Assembly (NCBI GenBank): GCA_905331475.1
Contig: CAJNYU010001315.1
Coordinates: 1-64,000 of the forward strand
DNA: 64,000 bases
Reading direction: 5' to 3'
Origin: Rotaria socialis
Lineage: Eukaryota; Rotifera; Eurotatoria; Philodinida; Philodinidae
The position numbers were made by a program, and so were the translations under genes. This document shows positions 20,463 to 31,640 of this stretch, one piece after another; the first letter of the stretch is position 1, and each line of letters starts with the position of its first letter. The notes beneath the pieces were generated by a model that was given only the letters and a program-made list of their open reading frames with translations, made no database searches and was not told the DNA's origin.

Positions 20463-20687
20463 TCAGAATAGATAAAACGATTTTTCAATATCTTGCAGTT
20501 GAAATTCGTTAGTTTTCGTCGTGTTGCGTTTCTGATATAAAACTGTATTATAATTTTCTCTAGAATAATCGTTGACATATACTTTGAGGTATGGACGCAA
20601 GTTCGGTGGCAGGTTTTCCGATAAAGTTATGAGTGAGCTGACCATCTTGAGTACATGAGACCCACACCTTACATTTAGAGGCTCACT
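20463..20687 (-). CDS. Candidate minus-strand terminal exon (gene Y), copy 1
   Basis: From an acceptor TTAG at 20689-20688 the frame reads SEPLNVRCGSH, then NLPPNLRPYLKVYVNDYSRE and QKRNTTK, to a stop at 20463. The counterpart in copy 2 (23614-23381) keeps the frame and most residues, including PYLKVYVNDYSRENY, although the flanking DNA has diverged. That argues for protein-level constraint. The family is unknown. Confidence 0.4.
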   Translation of the reverse strand, partial: SEPLNVRCGSHVLKMVSSLITLSENLPPNLRPYLKVYVNDYSRENYNTVLYQKRNTTKTNEFQLQDIEKSFYLF

Positions 20688-21312
20688 CTAACCTTATTAC
20701 AGATATACGACTATCATAGTTACCCTCACATGCTAGAGATCTGATTCGTTTTTCATTCCCTATGTCATAAAAATCCCGACGGAATCGTGCGATTATATCG
20801 CGATATAGCGTCAATTTTCTTTAAATTTATTGTTGTACAAAAATAACACAATAAATAGGTAAAAAAGAGTAGTCTATAGAAAAAGTACAAAATAGATTGA
20901 GCATGGAGACAAATAGCTAGCTTAACGAAAAAATCATGATTAATCGTCTAAACTGCGGCGATTTCGGTGACATGGGGATCGACACACAAATCTATTTCTT
21001 CTTGTATTTTTGAATTTACTAGTAGCCATGTTATTTTTATATTCATGACGATGAGATTCTCAATTGTTTTTGTGCTACAAATGTTGAATAGATATTTGAT
21101 ATATTTATATTATACAATGAAAAGTAACCGATTATTATATAGATTTTTCTTTTTCTTTTTACAAATTCACAAAGAAGCTTCCAAATAAAAGCACCTAATA
21201 TAGTGACTGTTTTAAATTATGTACAAATTGAGCCATGATTCAAGTGAAAGGCAAGTAATGAGATGCATGTGATATATTCTTCTATTGTGCATAAACTCAT
21301 TGGTTCTCTGTA

Positions 21313-21620
21313 CCCCGGTCGAAGAAAACGATCAGTAAACGGTCGTATACGATACAAATACGACCCGTTTTACGAGCCGTATTTTCCCCGTATAGCAGGG
21401 GCAGTAACACGGCCGTATGTTCTATACAATACGATAATATTACGCCCGCTGTACGAGGTTTTACGACTGATATACGGTGTCCGTGTATGGCCGTAATACT
21501 GTACCAGTTAAAACGCCTTAATTCGGCTTAAAACGGCCGTTTTACGACGGAATATGATGCAAAAACGACTGTTTACGGTAATGTTACACCGGTTTACTGT
21601 GGTCCGTTTTGATCGATCTA
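21313..21620. mobile_element. Foldback element C (ACGGCCGTA words) inside a last exon
   Basis: The body consists of CGTATACG, ACGGCCGTA, TTTACGA and similar self-complementary words in both orientations. The left end GGTCGAAGAAAACGATCAGT pairs imperfectly with the right end (complement GATCGATCAAAACGG...CAGTAAACC). The equivalent site in copy 2 (about 23940-23955) is uninterrupted, giving a natural empty site. Target duplication is unclear (at most 3-4 bp, TAC). The words are the same as in the element at 45548-45854. Confidence 0.7.
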
Positions 21621-21870
21621 AGTATCTTGTGCCTCCTTTAAAATAAAAAAAATGATGTACTTATTAGAATGAATGATAGATATTTATGACTTACTTCAGA
21701 CAGCGCATATTCCGCACTCGTGGGTACGGGTTCTACGACCTCCTCGCTGATCGGGTCCGGCTCTTCGTCAGGTTCCTATTAAATAAATAAAATTGTAATA
21801 GTGAAAAGTATTCAAATTACTAAACAGTAAATTATTACTTACTGGCATGTTTGACAATGTCTGTTGATTA
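21618..21870 (-). CDS. 3' exons of unknown multi-exon gene X, copy 1 (tail truncated by element C)
   Basis: Three short exons with good splice sites: 21870-21843 (28 nt, NQQTLSNMP), 21775-21695 (81 nt, acidic EPDEEPDPISEEVV and so on) and a last exon from 21635 (EAQDT, stop TAG 21620-21618). The stop comes from the element junction, because the element lies where copy 2 reads EAKDEEHK and stop. Copy 2 has the same exon order and phases. Upstream exons probably reach about 22656, where an ATG begins MIFVFVTLFGDIVA, a possible signal peptide; another donor, CAG/GTAAGAG, is at 22243. Product unknown; the acidic C-terminal tail is its only trait. Confidence 0.4.
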
Positions 21871-23380
21871 CTGAAAATCATTGATTCCTAGAAAAAAAAA
21901 TAAAAGTATGAAATTCTGTTGCAATCGCAAATTGAAATGTCTTAATTTGAGAAAAAAAAACGAAGGTAACTCAAAAGTCTAATTTTTATATTGATCGAAA
22001 ATTTCAATGTTGCATTTGCCTATGCAACGATCACATTTTCAGCTCAGTTATTCAAGAAACAAAGAAAGCAGAAAGCCAGTTGACCGTGTACCATCACAGA
22101 TACATATAATCGATTCATTAGTGAAAAGGAAGTTATATCCATCTCGTCTAGACTCGCACACCGACAGCAGATCAAGTAGGAAAAAGATGATCATCTCAAA
22201 TTATCGTTTACTAATCTCTGTTGGACGAACTTATTCTCTTACCTGTTCGGAATAAGTGATGGACTATGGCAGATTTTGGAGTTGATATCTGGATGGTATA
22301 TCGAGTGCCTTCATATACATGTATATATATATATACCTATAACCAATGGATTAACGAAAACTTGCAAAATTTCATCAAAAATTATCACATAACAAGGAAA
22401 GTAGTGAAATTCGCTCGACTGTCTACGAACGTCATATTCGCAACGATAGACACAAGAGAAATAAACCCAAGTGGTTTATTTACCGATTCTTGCGTAAACA
22501 TTATAGGCAAATAAGTAAAAAGTAAATCATACCTATGCGTCACCAATACCTAAAGCGCCTTTTCGCAGAAATTTATTACGAAATGATAAGTTGGAATAAA
22601 AAAAGTTTCTCAATCGCGACGATATCGCCGAACAGAGTTACGAAGACAAATATCATTACTCTTCTCGATTGGATATCTTTCGTTGGAAGAAAAAGACAGA
22701 AAATGCAAAACTTCGATCTAGAACTACGTTGTCTTGTTATCTGTGGCACTGTGTGCGAGTCTAGAAAATCTAGTAAAGCTTTCTAATGAAATTGTTTTTA
22801 TGAGCAGTTGCGTAGTCTTTGACTGTCGTAAAATTCAAGAGTTCAAGAGAAAGTATCTATTTTTATTTTTATTTTTGTACAGTAGAATAGGATTGCTCTC
22901 CCAAGTCACCATACTCATGACATTTTACAATGCGTCAGAGGAAAATGATTCTGGGAACAAAGATGGGAAAGAATTAATTCTCAATAAATATGTGTTTTCT
23001 ATTTCTTCATCAATTCGTCAGTTTTGATCCGCTAGAAATAAGCCTTTATGCTCTTAGAATTAACAGTTACAAAGGCACATTGTTTGAGAATTTTTTAGTA
23101 TTTTTGGCATCTGAAACTGTAAGTCCTTCTTAAAATTTATTGAAGTTTCAGCAGTTTGTAGTATGTACCGTTCGACTCAGTGCAAAATTCCATTTTGGTT
23201 AATAGCTGGGACTTTGAAAGGAAGCTTTTTTTGTTTTAATGCATCGTGAAATAGTACTATTCATGTCATATTGTGATGTGAAGCTACAGACAATTCTCTA
23301 GCACTACAGAAACATATTCAAGTATGAGCAAAGCTTCCTGAATTTGAAATGAGGAAATCTTTCCAAAAAATAGATGAGTT

Positions 23381-23614
23381 TTATGTTCTGCAAGATAGAC
23401 GACTCGGATTTTTAATACCTTCCTTTTGAAATTCGCTAATTTTCGTCGTGTTGCGTTTCTGATCTAAAACTGTACTATAATTTTCTCTAGAATAATCGTT
23501 GACATATACTTTGAGGTATGGCCGCAAGTTCGGTGATAGGTTTTCCGATGAAGGTATGAGCGATGTTACCAACTTGTGCTTATGAGACCCACACCTTACA
23601 TCTAGAGGCTCACT
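23381..23614 (-). CDS. Candidate minus-strand terminal exon (gene Y), copy 2
   Basis: The acceptor TTAG is at 23616-23615 and the frame opens with SEPLDVRCGSH. It continues with NLSPNLRPYLKVYVNDYSRE and QKRNTTK and stops at 23381. It is the paralogue of 20687-20463, with a different C-terminus. Function unknown. Confidence 0.4.
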   Translation of the reverse strand, partial: SEPLDVRCGSHKHKLVTSLIPSSENLSPNLRPYLKVYVNDYSRENYSTVLDQKRNTTKISEFQKEGIKNPSRLSCRT

Positions 23615-23934
23615 CTAATCTTAATACAGATATACGGCTATCATAGTTACCCCAAAACCCTCATTTAATTCATACATTCATCACGAGAAGATCTTAAATT
23701 GTTTTTGTAATAAAAAAATATTGAATAAGCATCCAATATATTTATATTATACATTGAAAAGTAACCGATTATTATATAGATAAAGATTATTCTTTTTAAA
23801 AATTCACAAACAAGATTTTAGATTAAAGCATGTAATATAGTCATTGTCTGAAGTTAGTTGCAAATTGAGCCATGATTTCAGTGAAAGACAAGTAATGAGA
23901 TGCATGTGATATATTCTTCAACTTTGTATACCAC

Positions 23935-24190
23935 TCATTTGTGCTCTTCGTCTTTTGCCTCCTATAAAATAAACAAAGTGAGATAGTAATTAGAATGAAT
24001 GATAGATATTTATGACTTACTTCAGACGGAGTATACGCTGCACTGGTGTATTCAGTGACTTCCGTGCTGATCGGATCCTGGTCTTCGTTAGGTTCCTATT
24101 AAATAAATAAAATTGTATTAGTGAAAAGTATTCAAATTATTAAACAATATAGTATTACTTACTGGCATGTTTGACGATGTCTGTTGATTC
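23935..24190 (-). CDS. 3' exons of unknown multi-exon gene X, copy 2
   Basis: Exons 24190-24163 (28 nt), 24095-24021 (75 nt, EPNEDQDPISTEV and so on) and 23961-23935 (EAKDEEHK, stop TGA). Donors are GTAAGT and acceptors end in CTAG, TTAATAG and TATAG. The 75-nt exon is two codons shorter than its 81-nt partner, so the length change is a multiple of three, which supports coding. A possible first exon with a signal-like start (MIFVLVTLFGDIVA) lies near 25050. Product unknown. Confidence 0.4.
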
Positions 24191-24433
24191 CTAGAGAAAA
24201 AAAATAAAAGTATGAAATTATGTTGCAATCGCAAATTGAAATGTATTAGTTCGAGAACAAAGAAGGAAGGTAACTCAAAAGTCTAATTTTTATATTGATC
24301 GAAGATTTCAATGTTGCATTTGCCTATGGCAACAACCACATTTTCAGCTCAGTTATTTAGGAAAGAAAGAGAGCAGAAAACCATTTAACTATGTGTGATC
24401 ACAGATACATATAATCGATTCATTAGTGAATAG

Positions 24434-24618
24434 GAAGTTATATCCGTCTCGTCTAGACTCGCACACCGACAGCAGATCAAGTAGGAAAAAGATGATCATC
24501 TCAAATTATCGTTTACTAATCTCTGNGAAGTTATATCCATCTCGTCTAGACTCGCACACCGACAGCAGATCAAGTAGGAAAAAGATGATCATCTCAAATT
24601 ATCGTTTACTAATCTCTG
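24434..24618. other. 92-bp direct repeat joined by a single N: probable assembly artefact
   Basis: 24434-24525 and 24527-24618 are identical except for one base (TATCCG versus TATCCA), with one N at 24526 between them. The second copy carries the base found in the other duplication unit (about 22140). This is what results when a scaffolder fails to merge overlapping contigs or alleles. Confidence 0.8.
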
Positions 24619-25872
24619 TTGGACGAACTTATTCTCTTACCTGTTCGAAATATGTGACGAATTATGGGAGATTGTGCAGTTGATATCTGTATGGTATGTC
24701 GAATGCCTTCATATACCTGTATATATATATATATACCTATAACCAATGGATTAACGAAAACTTGGAAATTTCATCAAAAATTATCATACAAGGTAAGTAC
24801 TGATATTTGCTCGATTGGCTGCGAACGTCATAATGGCTGCCACAGACACAAGAGGGATAAATCCAAATGCTTTATTTAGGTATTCATTCATATACATTTT
24901 AGGCAAACAAGTAAAAAATCATCAAAATCGTGCTTTAGCGATACATGCGACGTTTTTTCGGTGAAATTTATTTTCAAAGGATAAGTTGGAATAAAAAATG
25001 TTTCTTCATCGCGACGATATCACCGAACAGAGTTACCAAGACAAATATCATTACTCTTCTCGATTGGATATCTTTCGTTGGAAGAAAAAGACAGAAAATG
25101 CAAAACTTCGATCTGGAACTACATTGTCTTGTTATGAGTGGCACTGTGTACGAGTCTAGAAAATCTAGTAAAGCTTCCTAATGAAATTGTTTTTATGAGC
25201 TGTTGCGTAGTCTTTGACTGTCGTAAAGTGCAAGAGTTCAAGGAGAAAGTATGTATTTTCATTTTGTTCTCGTAAGATGATTCGGAACTAATGAAATATC
25301 TCTCTTGATCTTATAAAGATTTATTGTTTAGATAGTACGAATATTTTACTTGTATTTCTTTTGACTGCGAATTGATTATTGTAAAAAACAACAACATTAT
25401 TTGTTCTGATTGATGACAGCTGACCCACTTCACACAGCTTACTTATTTATCGTGATTTCGATATCAACGCATTGACTATCGAGTAATATATTTAAAAAGA
25501 GACTAGGCAGGAAGCGTAAGTACGTTTTCTTCGATCTTATTAGCAATATAAATGGCAAGTGCAGAAGCATACCTAGATCGGTCCCTCTGACACTCATACA
25601 GCCCTTTCTCAAATTTCCGAGAAAATAAAATATGCATTATACATGAGAGAAAGTTTGACATAGACATTTTCCTGATAAATCGATGTCTTACATTTTTGCA
25701 TATGTCTACATCGAATGATTACAATAAGTATGAGTGAAAAATACATATTTTAACCGAATGTTGTGGTTTTTTAATATGTTATTGCATGTAAATAGTAATA
25801 ATAAATAATGCTTAATTACACATTCTAGTCAATCTATTTGTCATACAATAGCATGTATTTTTGTTTTTACAG

Positions 25873-25984
25873 AGTAATTTGACTTCAACTCAATTCGAAA
25901 TGTATCTGCATCAAAATCAAGAATCAATCCGCGTTTCAATATTAGCTTCAAGTTTAATTACATTCCGTAGCAATCTATCAAAAA
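25873..25984 (+). CDS. Isolated exon-like segment
   Basis: Between a TTTTTACAG acceptor and a GTAAGT donor, one frame is open: SNLTSTQFEMYLHQNQESIR, then VSILASSLITFRSNLSK. No partner exon keeps the frame (the next acceptor at about 26040 leads quickly to TGA). It may be a gene relic or part of a larger unresolved gene. I do not recognise it. Confidence 0.25.
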
Positions 25985-26138
25985 GTAAGTAAAGATTGGT
26001 CTAACCAAGAAACATAAATTTTATTTTCGTTTATTCAATAGGAGCGACGGAATGACAAGTTCAATTGTTTCAAAGATTATATCCGAGAGAAAGTTTTTCT
26101 AAAGACTGTTGTCAACAGAAGTTAGAGACAAAGCAATA

Positions 26139-26831
26139 TCAGTAATGAGAGCTGGTATAAACTGCATTAGGAGTAGCAGATCCTATGCTACTTTTCAAAA
26201 AACATATATTGATATTACTACCAGCTGTTGGCAAACCCCAAGTAAAACCTTTGTAACCCGAGTACGATTGACACCATGAGCAGCAAGCGCTAAAACTGGG
26301 CTGCGAAGTTGAAGTGATTTCACCACCAAGTAAATTAAAACCATGCAGACAAGCCATGTTGCTACATGCGTAGATACATGGTGTTGTAGCTGAAAGAGAA
26401 AATATTGTGCATACTTGAAAGATTAGGATTTGAAGATAATATCAAGTGTAGAAACGTATTAAGGCAACATCAAAATAGGCGTACGTTTTCAAAAAAAAAG
26501 AAAAGAATGAAAGAGACAGACTTTCTCAGTCGATGGTTGGTAAAAAGGGTGATATGAAAGTTTTCAACCATATTTTATGTTAATGAAAAGTGGCACAATC
26601 CTCATGAGTTGCATACTAATTAGATGCTACTAATTATGATATCTTTGTGGCATAGTTTTGTTTCGATGTCAAAAAACAAAGACGCATATTGCAGTATACT
26701 CTGCTTATTAATGAGTGTCTTAGATGGTGCAAACATAAAATAATATTATTTATGTTGGTACATCCGTTACGTACTCGTTGAAGTTGTGGTGGTAGTGGTT
26801 GTTGTTGTTGTTACTGTGCTGCTAGTCGTGT
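26139..26831 (-). CDS. PAN/Apple-like domain protein with Thr-rich linker (3' exons)
   Basis: Exon 26831-26775 encodes a mucin-like run of Thr and Ser and ends in GTACGT. Exon 26389-26139 begins after TTTCAG; the split Thr codon joins in frame. The second exon reads TTPCIYACSNMACLHGFNLL, then CCSWCQSYSGYKGFTWGL and ICFLKSSIGS, a Cys pattern like PAN/Apple domains, which bind sugars or proteins outside cells. The Thr-rich stretch would be an O-glycosylated stalk. The 5' end is not resolved: the frame at 27187-26984 on the same strand has no clear donor. The gene may be complete with further exons, or a fragment. Confidence 0.5.
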
Positions 26832-27357
26832 CTATCGGAGTATGCACAATTTTAATAGTAGATTCGAAATAAAAACTAGGACAAAGTCAAATCAGTTCTA
26901 GTCATTTTATAAGTGAAAACAAAACATTTCCAATAATCTTTGTCAGATGTTCATCGATGTTTTCAGTACAATCCTACTATATCTCAGCCACCATTGGTAG
27001 CATGAGTAATGATATTGGCACAGGCTTCGTTGACATAATGATTGTGTGACTTTTTCAAAGTTCTGAAACTTAGAAAAATTTGTAAATAGTGAGTGATCCT
27101 AAAATGATTGAACACAGGCCATTCTGCGTCTGATTGATTATTTGCATTGAAATATAATCCAGTCTCTGATTCTACAGAATAACTCATCGAATAAACTTGA
27201 CATTTTTCCTAGCAGTACATCTTGACCTTTAGAAACAAAAAAAAATCTACGAGCTGGAAAGCTTACGAATCCTGCTCTCTAGAACTAAACATTTTTCTAG
27301 GAATCTTTCATTGAATATTTTGTTTTACCCTTCGAATAGAAAAATAGAGGAAACAAC

Positions 27358-28158
27358 GGGTGCGTCCCTTTTCGTCCTCACTCTTCCGGACATCAGGTTA
27401 TTTGACCGGATGTTCAAAATCGGATATAAAAAATAAAATCGATTTTCCGGATGTTCGGAATGAAAACCGTCCAGATGTTCGGAACGAAAAAATACAGGAA
27501 GTTCCGAACATAAAGTGACAGATGTTCGGAATAAAAAATGACCGACGTTCGGAACGAAAAAATACAGAATGTTGGAAATGAATTTTGGTGTATGTTTTAT
27601 AGTGGGAATGAGTAGTAAAACTATAAACTTCTCTGTTTTGTAGAGGGTAGGTGCTGGTAACAAAAAATTTACTAATAATTCTCATAAATGTTCAGCCAGC
27701 AGTTCATTAAGTGAAAGAAAAAGTAGACGAAACAGATGATGCCAATATTAAACAAATTCCAAAAAAGAAAAAAACAAGACATGCTGCAAGAAAACATTAG
27801 ACAAAATCTTTTTCTTACAAAAGTTATTTATTCTCTCACTTGTATAAACTTTTGTTGTCTTATGCTTTTTTTGTGAAAGACTGTACTAGGAAATAAAAGA
27901 AAATAAACTATGTTATAAAAAAATTATTTTCTCTTCCGAACATCCTGTATTTTTTCGTTTCGAGCATCTGTCATTTTATGTTCCGAACATCCTGTACTTT
28001 TTCGTTCCGAACATCTAGACGACTTTCATTCCGAACACCCGGTCTTTTTCATTCCGACCTTCCGGTGTTTTCATTCCGAACATCCGGAAACTGAAGTTCG
28101 GAATGGATTTCTCCCACCGATGTCCGTAAAAAAAATGAGGACGAAAAGGGACCACCCC
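27358..28158. mobile_element. Foldback element D (TTCCGAACATCC tandem arms), perfect 8-bp target duplication
   Basis: GAAACAAC flanks both sides (27350-27357 and 28159-28166). Terminal inverted repeats share GTCCCTTTTCGTCCTCA (ends at 27380; complement begins at 28136). Each arm of about 190 bp is a degenerate tandem array with a 23-25 bp period: GATGTTCGGAACGAAAAA-type units on the left and their complement on the right. An AT-rich spacer of about 370 bp separates the arms. No transposase is present. An 8-bp duplication fits hAT or P-superfamily elements; tandem arrays inside long inverted repeats recall Drosophila FB and Galileo. Confidence 0.85.
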
Positions 28159-28166
28159 GAAACAAC

Positions 28167-29356
28167 ATGTATTCTCGAATGGAAGAGAATACATTCAGAA
28201 ATTAGTGACTGATGAATTTGGCAAAAATAAATTTCTGCTTCCGTGTGGGAAAAGCGAAACAAGAGAGTGTTGATTTTATATTAAAATTCATCCTTCGAAG
28301 AACTTGTTGATTTTGTTCTCAATCAATCGTCTTTTATTAGTTTTATTTAAAATGGCATGGCATATTGTGATTATAAGAAATCCGTAATCAAATCCAGGTT
28401 AATCCGATATTTATTGGCTCTACTGATCTGTCATAAACCATAACGGAGAGAACATGAATTGAACAAGGCAACTACGGCATACTACTACTATATAGATATG
28501 TGGATGGAAAAAAACATTTATTTCAAAGATTGACAAGAAAAAGGACATGATGACCTTAAACTTACTGTTTTCATTAGCGTAGGTTAACCTACCATAGGGT
28601 GTGCTATCATGACAATAGAATTATAATTCAATCCAACATATCTCTATCTAAGAAACAGATCTAATGATCTTAAATTATTGTTTTTTATGTATGATTTCCG
28701 ATTGAAAAATAAAGAGCATATATTTTTTATTCTTCATAATAAAAATTGAAAACACTTGAATTTTGTTGTTGAAGGCAGTTCTATGTACACTCACTATATC
28801 GAATTTATTCAAATTTCTATTGTTGTTTCAGGTCCTTCGACCGGTTGTGCACAACTCTTAGCGGCTAGAGGCCATACGAATATTTTCAATTTAGCGCTCA
28901 GATTGAAACAGCGAGAGAGAAACTATAATTTTTATTGATTGACGTTGTTGAAAAAACCTCAATTAATGAGAAGCCGTGCACGTATTGGCATACATCAAGG
29001 ACAATACTATGAATGCCATTCTAGAAAAAATATTGAAATAATTTCTAATCAAGAATAGGAGTTGGTTTATCACATTTACATATCTCTTTCTTTCGATAAT
29101 ATCGCAGACGGTACCACGAAAGTGTACCGCCAAGACCCTATGCCACTTTCTATTAGCTAATTATTGTTTTATTTCACACATACATGACTAATACAAATAA
29201 TTTAATCACACACTCGCACCTGAAATATACACAGTTGGATCTTGCTCAGCATGCATATACAAGATGAGAATGATTGTATTTAGGATTAAACCTGACTTTA
29301 TTAAAAATAAAAATAGAATTTTTCTAATAATTTGTTCGATCTGCAATGACGCACAA
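28167..29356. other. Intergenic DNA
   Basis: AT-rich, with no recognised gene. A TTTCAG followed by an open stretch (GPSTGCAQLLAARGHTNIF, about 28832-28890) looks exon-like but has no partner or known domain. Confidence 0.35.
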
Positions 29357-31024
29357 CTATTCGATGCTCATCCATAGAGATAATTTTTCGGTGTTCATAC
29401 TACATGTAAAATTATTGTTTGCCATCAATCGTGAAGATTTGTCAACCAACCATTTACGTGACAAAGATTTGAACGATAACGGGTGACAATACGTAAATAT
29501 GGCAATCGATAAATATTTCAATCTATCAATCAACAATATGACTGTGTCTTGATCGCTGATTCCAATGCGTAAACGTTCCAATCGTGGAAATACAGTGCAT
29601 ATTGCTTTAGCGTGAGATCCCATTACCATTGCATCTATTCTCAATGAACGAATCGATTCAAATTTTGTTTCATAATTCAAAAATAGACTCATTAACGACG
29701 CCTTAACCGATGTAAGCGACTGTAAATGAGGCAAGTTGACAAATGGCAAAATTGTCTCCAAACAAAGGCCATCGTCTTTTTCGAGGATGAGCGATCTTGC
29801 ATTGACAAAACGATGTGTCAACCGGCAGACATTGGGCAGTGTGAGAACATCAACATATTCATCAAGATGTAGACTCGATGATGTGGACGATGGTGTACAA
29901 TAGTCTGGTGAATAAATGACGTTCTTTGATGCAAAACGTGGTATAGTAAAAAGGCAAGATGATGATTCTTGATTATCATAGGCAACAAACCATTGTTTTT
30001 GTTCGATCCAAAACGATGATCGAAATGTATCGAGAATTTTCTCATTAGATCGATGTGTGAGACAAAAACGAAAATCGAACGTTTGCAGATGTGATATTAG
30101 ATATTTCCATTGATTACCATCGACAATATCCTCGGGAACTTCGACATCGCCATTTGAATATTGAGACCACTTTCTCAACTGTTCAGCGCCGACTACATCG
30201 ATAGGATCGTCGATTCGAAGTTCAAAATGCATTAAACAAGGCAATTTCGACAGAAATTGATTCATTCTGCTCATTGGTACTCGGCCAACTGATCGTTAAA
30301 ATGAAAAGGTAACAGATACATCTTTGTAAAATTTAAACTTACAGGAAATCCAAAGTGTCAGCCGTCTTAGATGATTCATCACTGGTATTTGGTTGGACCA
30401 ATCACTGAAAGCATTAAGTGACAATGTCATATTCAATGAGCGTAAGTTGGTAGTCTGACGAAACAAATATTCCAAATTAAAGCAGCCAACATGTGTGACT
30501 GTCAAATATCTTAAATTATTCAATGGTGTCGTTAATGGATATTGATTTGTAATTAATTGTCTCAATCGATGCAGCATTGTTTCTACACTGGATCCACACA
30601 GACACCAATAGGCCTGTGATACTTGTGGTAAACTCAACGATTGAAAATAATTAAATGTACACAAGAGATTTAATTGCCTGAAAATACTCTGATCTGACGA
30701 CATAATTGCAAATGAACGAAGATTAACGAATTGAAGAAGATTAAATTTTGAGAAGAACAAATCCGACTGATCTGGTGTCTCATCGTTTTCCGCAATTGTA
30801 ATAGAGATGACTTGTTCGGGGCGAATACGTCGACACGTAAGATCAAATTGATGTTTCAATATTGAAGACAAACTGACCGAATAACGATCATAACTAAACA
30901 AGACACTATCGACATAATCGCTTAACTGAGCAAAACCATAGAAAATTTCATGTGCCCATAGATAATGAAAAATGCCATGGATTATTTCAACTGGAAAAAA
31001 ATCGAATAGACAGCTATTCGACAT
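29357..31024 (-). CDS. F-box / LRR-like protein (bdelloid-type family)
   Basis: Exon 1 is 31024-30343 and exon 2 is 30288-29357. The 54-bp intron has GTAAGT and ends in GATCAG, and the split codon joins in frame, giving about 537 aa. The N-terminus (LFDFFPVEIIHGIFHYLWAH) is a divergent F-box, which would bind Skp1 in an SCF ubiquitin ligase. The remainder holds irregular leucine-rich segments (LNNLRYLTVTHVGCFNLEYL, LPHLQSLTSV, FPRLERLRIG) expected to form the substrate-binding solenoid. Without the intron the protein would split into 242 and 305 aa. Bdelloids have many such genes; the target is unknown. Confidence 0.75.
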
Positions 31025-31564
31025 GATTTAAGCGACAATAAGTTATCAAACACTTTGCTTGAATGTGGATAATAGTTCGATGTTTAATGAAGCATACTAG
31101 CCGTATTTTTTTAATTCTTTTTATGACCTGCTTGTTTCTGTGTTGATGAAAGAAATGAGAAGGTATGAAACGCACGTGAATGGTTTGCGTGTTCTTATCG
31201 AAATAGGTAAATATATTTTCTTGTAGTGTCACATTACGTCAGATGCTGAAGGATTTTTAGGTGTTTTTCGTCGCATTGGAAAATGTTTTATTATGTTTCA
31301 TCAACATTTTATGCTTGGACTTTGACGTTATTTACCACACCCACCTTGTCCCTGTTCTGATTACTGCTTCCTATGCTAAAAACGTTCTATTACTCTCGTC
31401 GATTAACTAGCGTAAGAGAGTTATTGCGATGTAATTTAGATGATCCAATACCACAATCCATTATTTTCGTCCATTTCTACTCCACTCTATTGCAATGCTG
31501 AAACTGAAAATTGAGCATAAAGCATTTAACTATTACAATAGAATTTTATGAGGCAACTGTACAC

Positions 31565-31637
31565 CTGCTTATTGTAGTGGCCGTTGTAGAAGTCGTCGTG
31601 GTAGTTGTTGTAGCGGTCATTACAGTGGTTGTAGAGC
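31565..31637 (-). pseudogene. Isolated Thr-rich linker exon (relic)
   Basis: Between an ACTAG acceptor and a GTGTAC donor, 73 nt encode an almost pure Thr/Ser run. It resembles the linker exon at 26831-26775. The F-box gene lies between them on the same strand, so joining the two is unlikely. Probably a leftover of a second mucin-like gene. Confidence 0.35.
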
Positions 31638-31640
31638 CTA

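Larger units (their letters stand above)
19950..22875. repeat. Tandem duplication, copy 1
   Basis: The sequence from about 19950 recurs from about 22880 in the same order and orientation, through to about 25260. Copy 1 is longer because it holds the element at about 21313-21620 and about 270 bp of extra DNA near 20727-21000. Similarity is high in patches that coincide with candidate exons and lower elsewhere, so the duplication is not recent. Confidence 0.8.
22876..25260. repeat. Tandem duplication, copy 2
   Basis: This copy is collinear with about 19950-22875 and lacks element C. It contains an N-joined 92-bp repeat at 24434-24618, which looks like an assembly artefact. Confidence 0.8.

Noticed and set aside
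26984-27187. 67-codon frame as the 5' exon of the PAN-like gene
   Set aside because: No convincing donor with the right phase to reach 26831; left unassigned.
27380-28130. Repeats with a regular 23-25 bp period looked like a CRISPR array
   Set aside because: The units run directly into each other without unique spacers, are degenerate, and form two inverted arms bounded by a transposon-like target duplication in eukaryotic DNA.
28756-28938. Exon-like segment after a TTTCAG
   Set aside because: The peptide (GPSTGCAQLLAARG and so on) matches nothing I know, and no upstream exon joins in frame.
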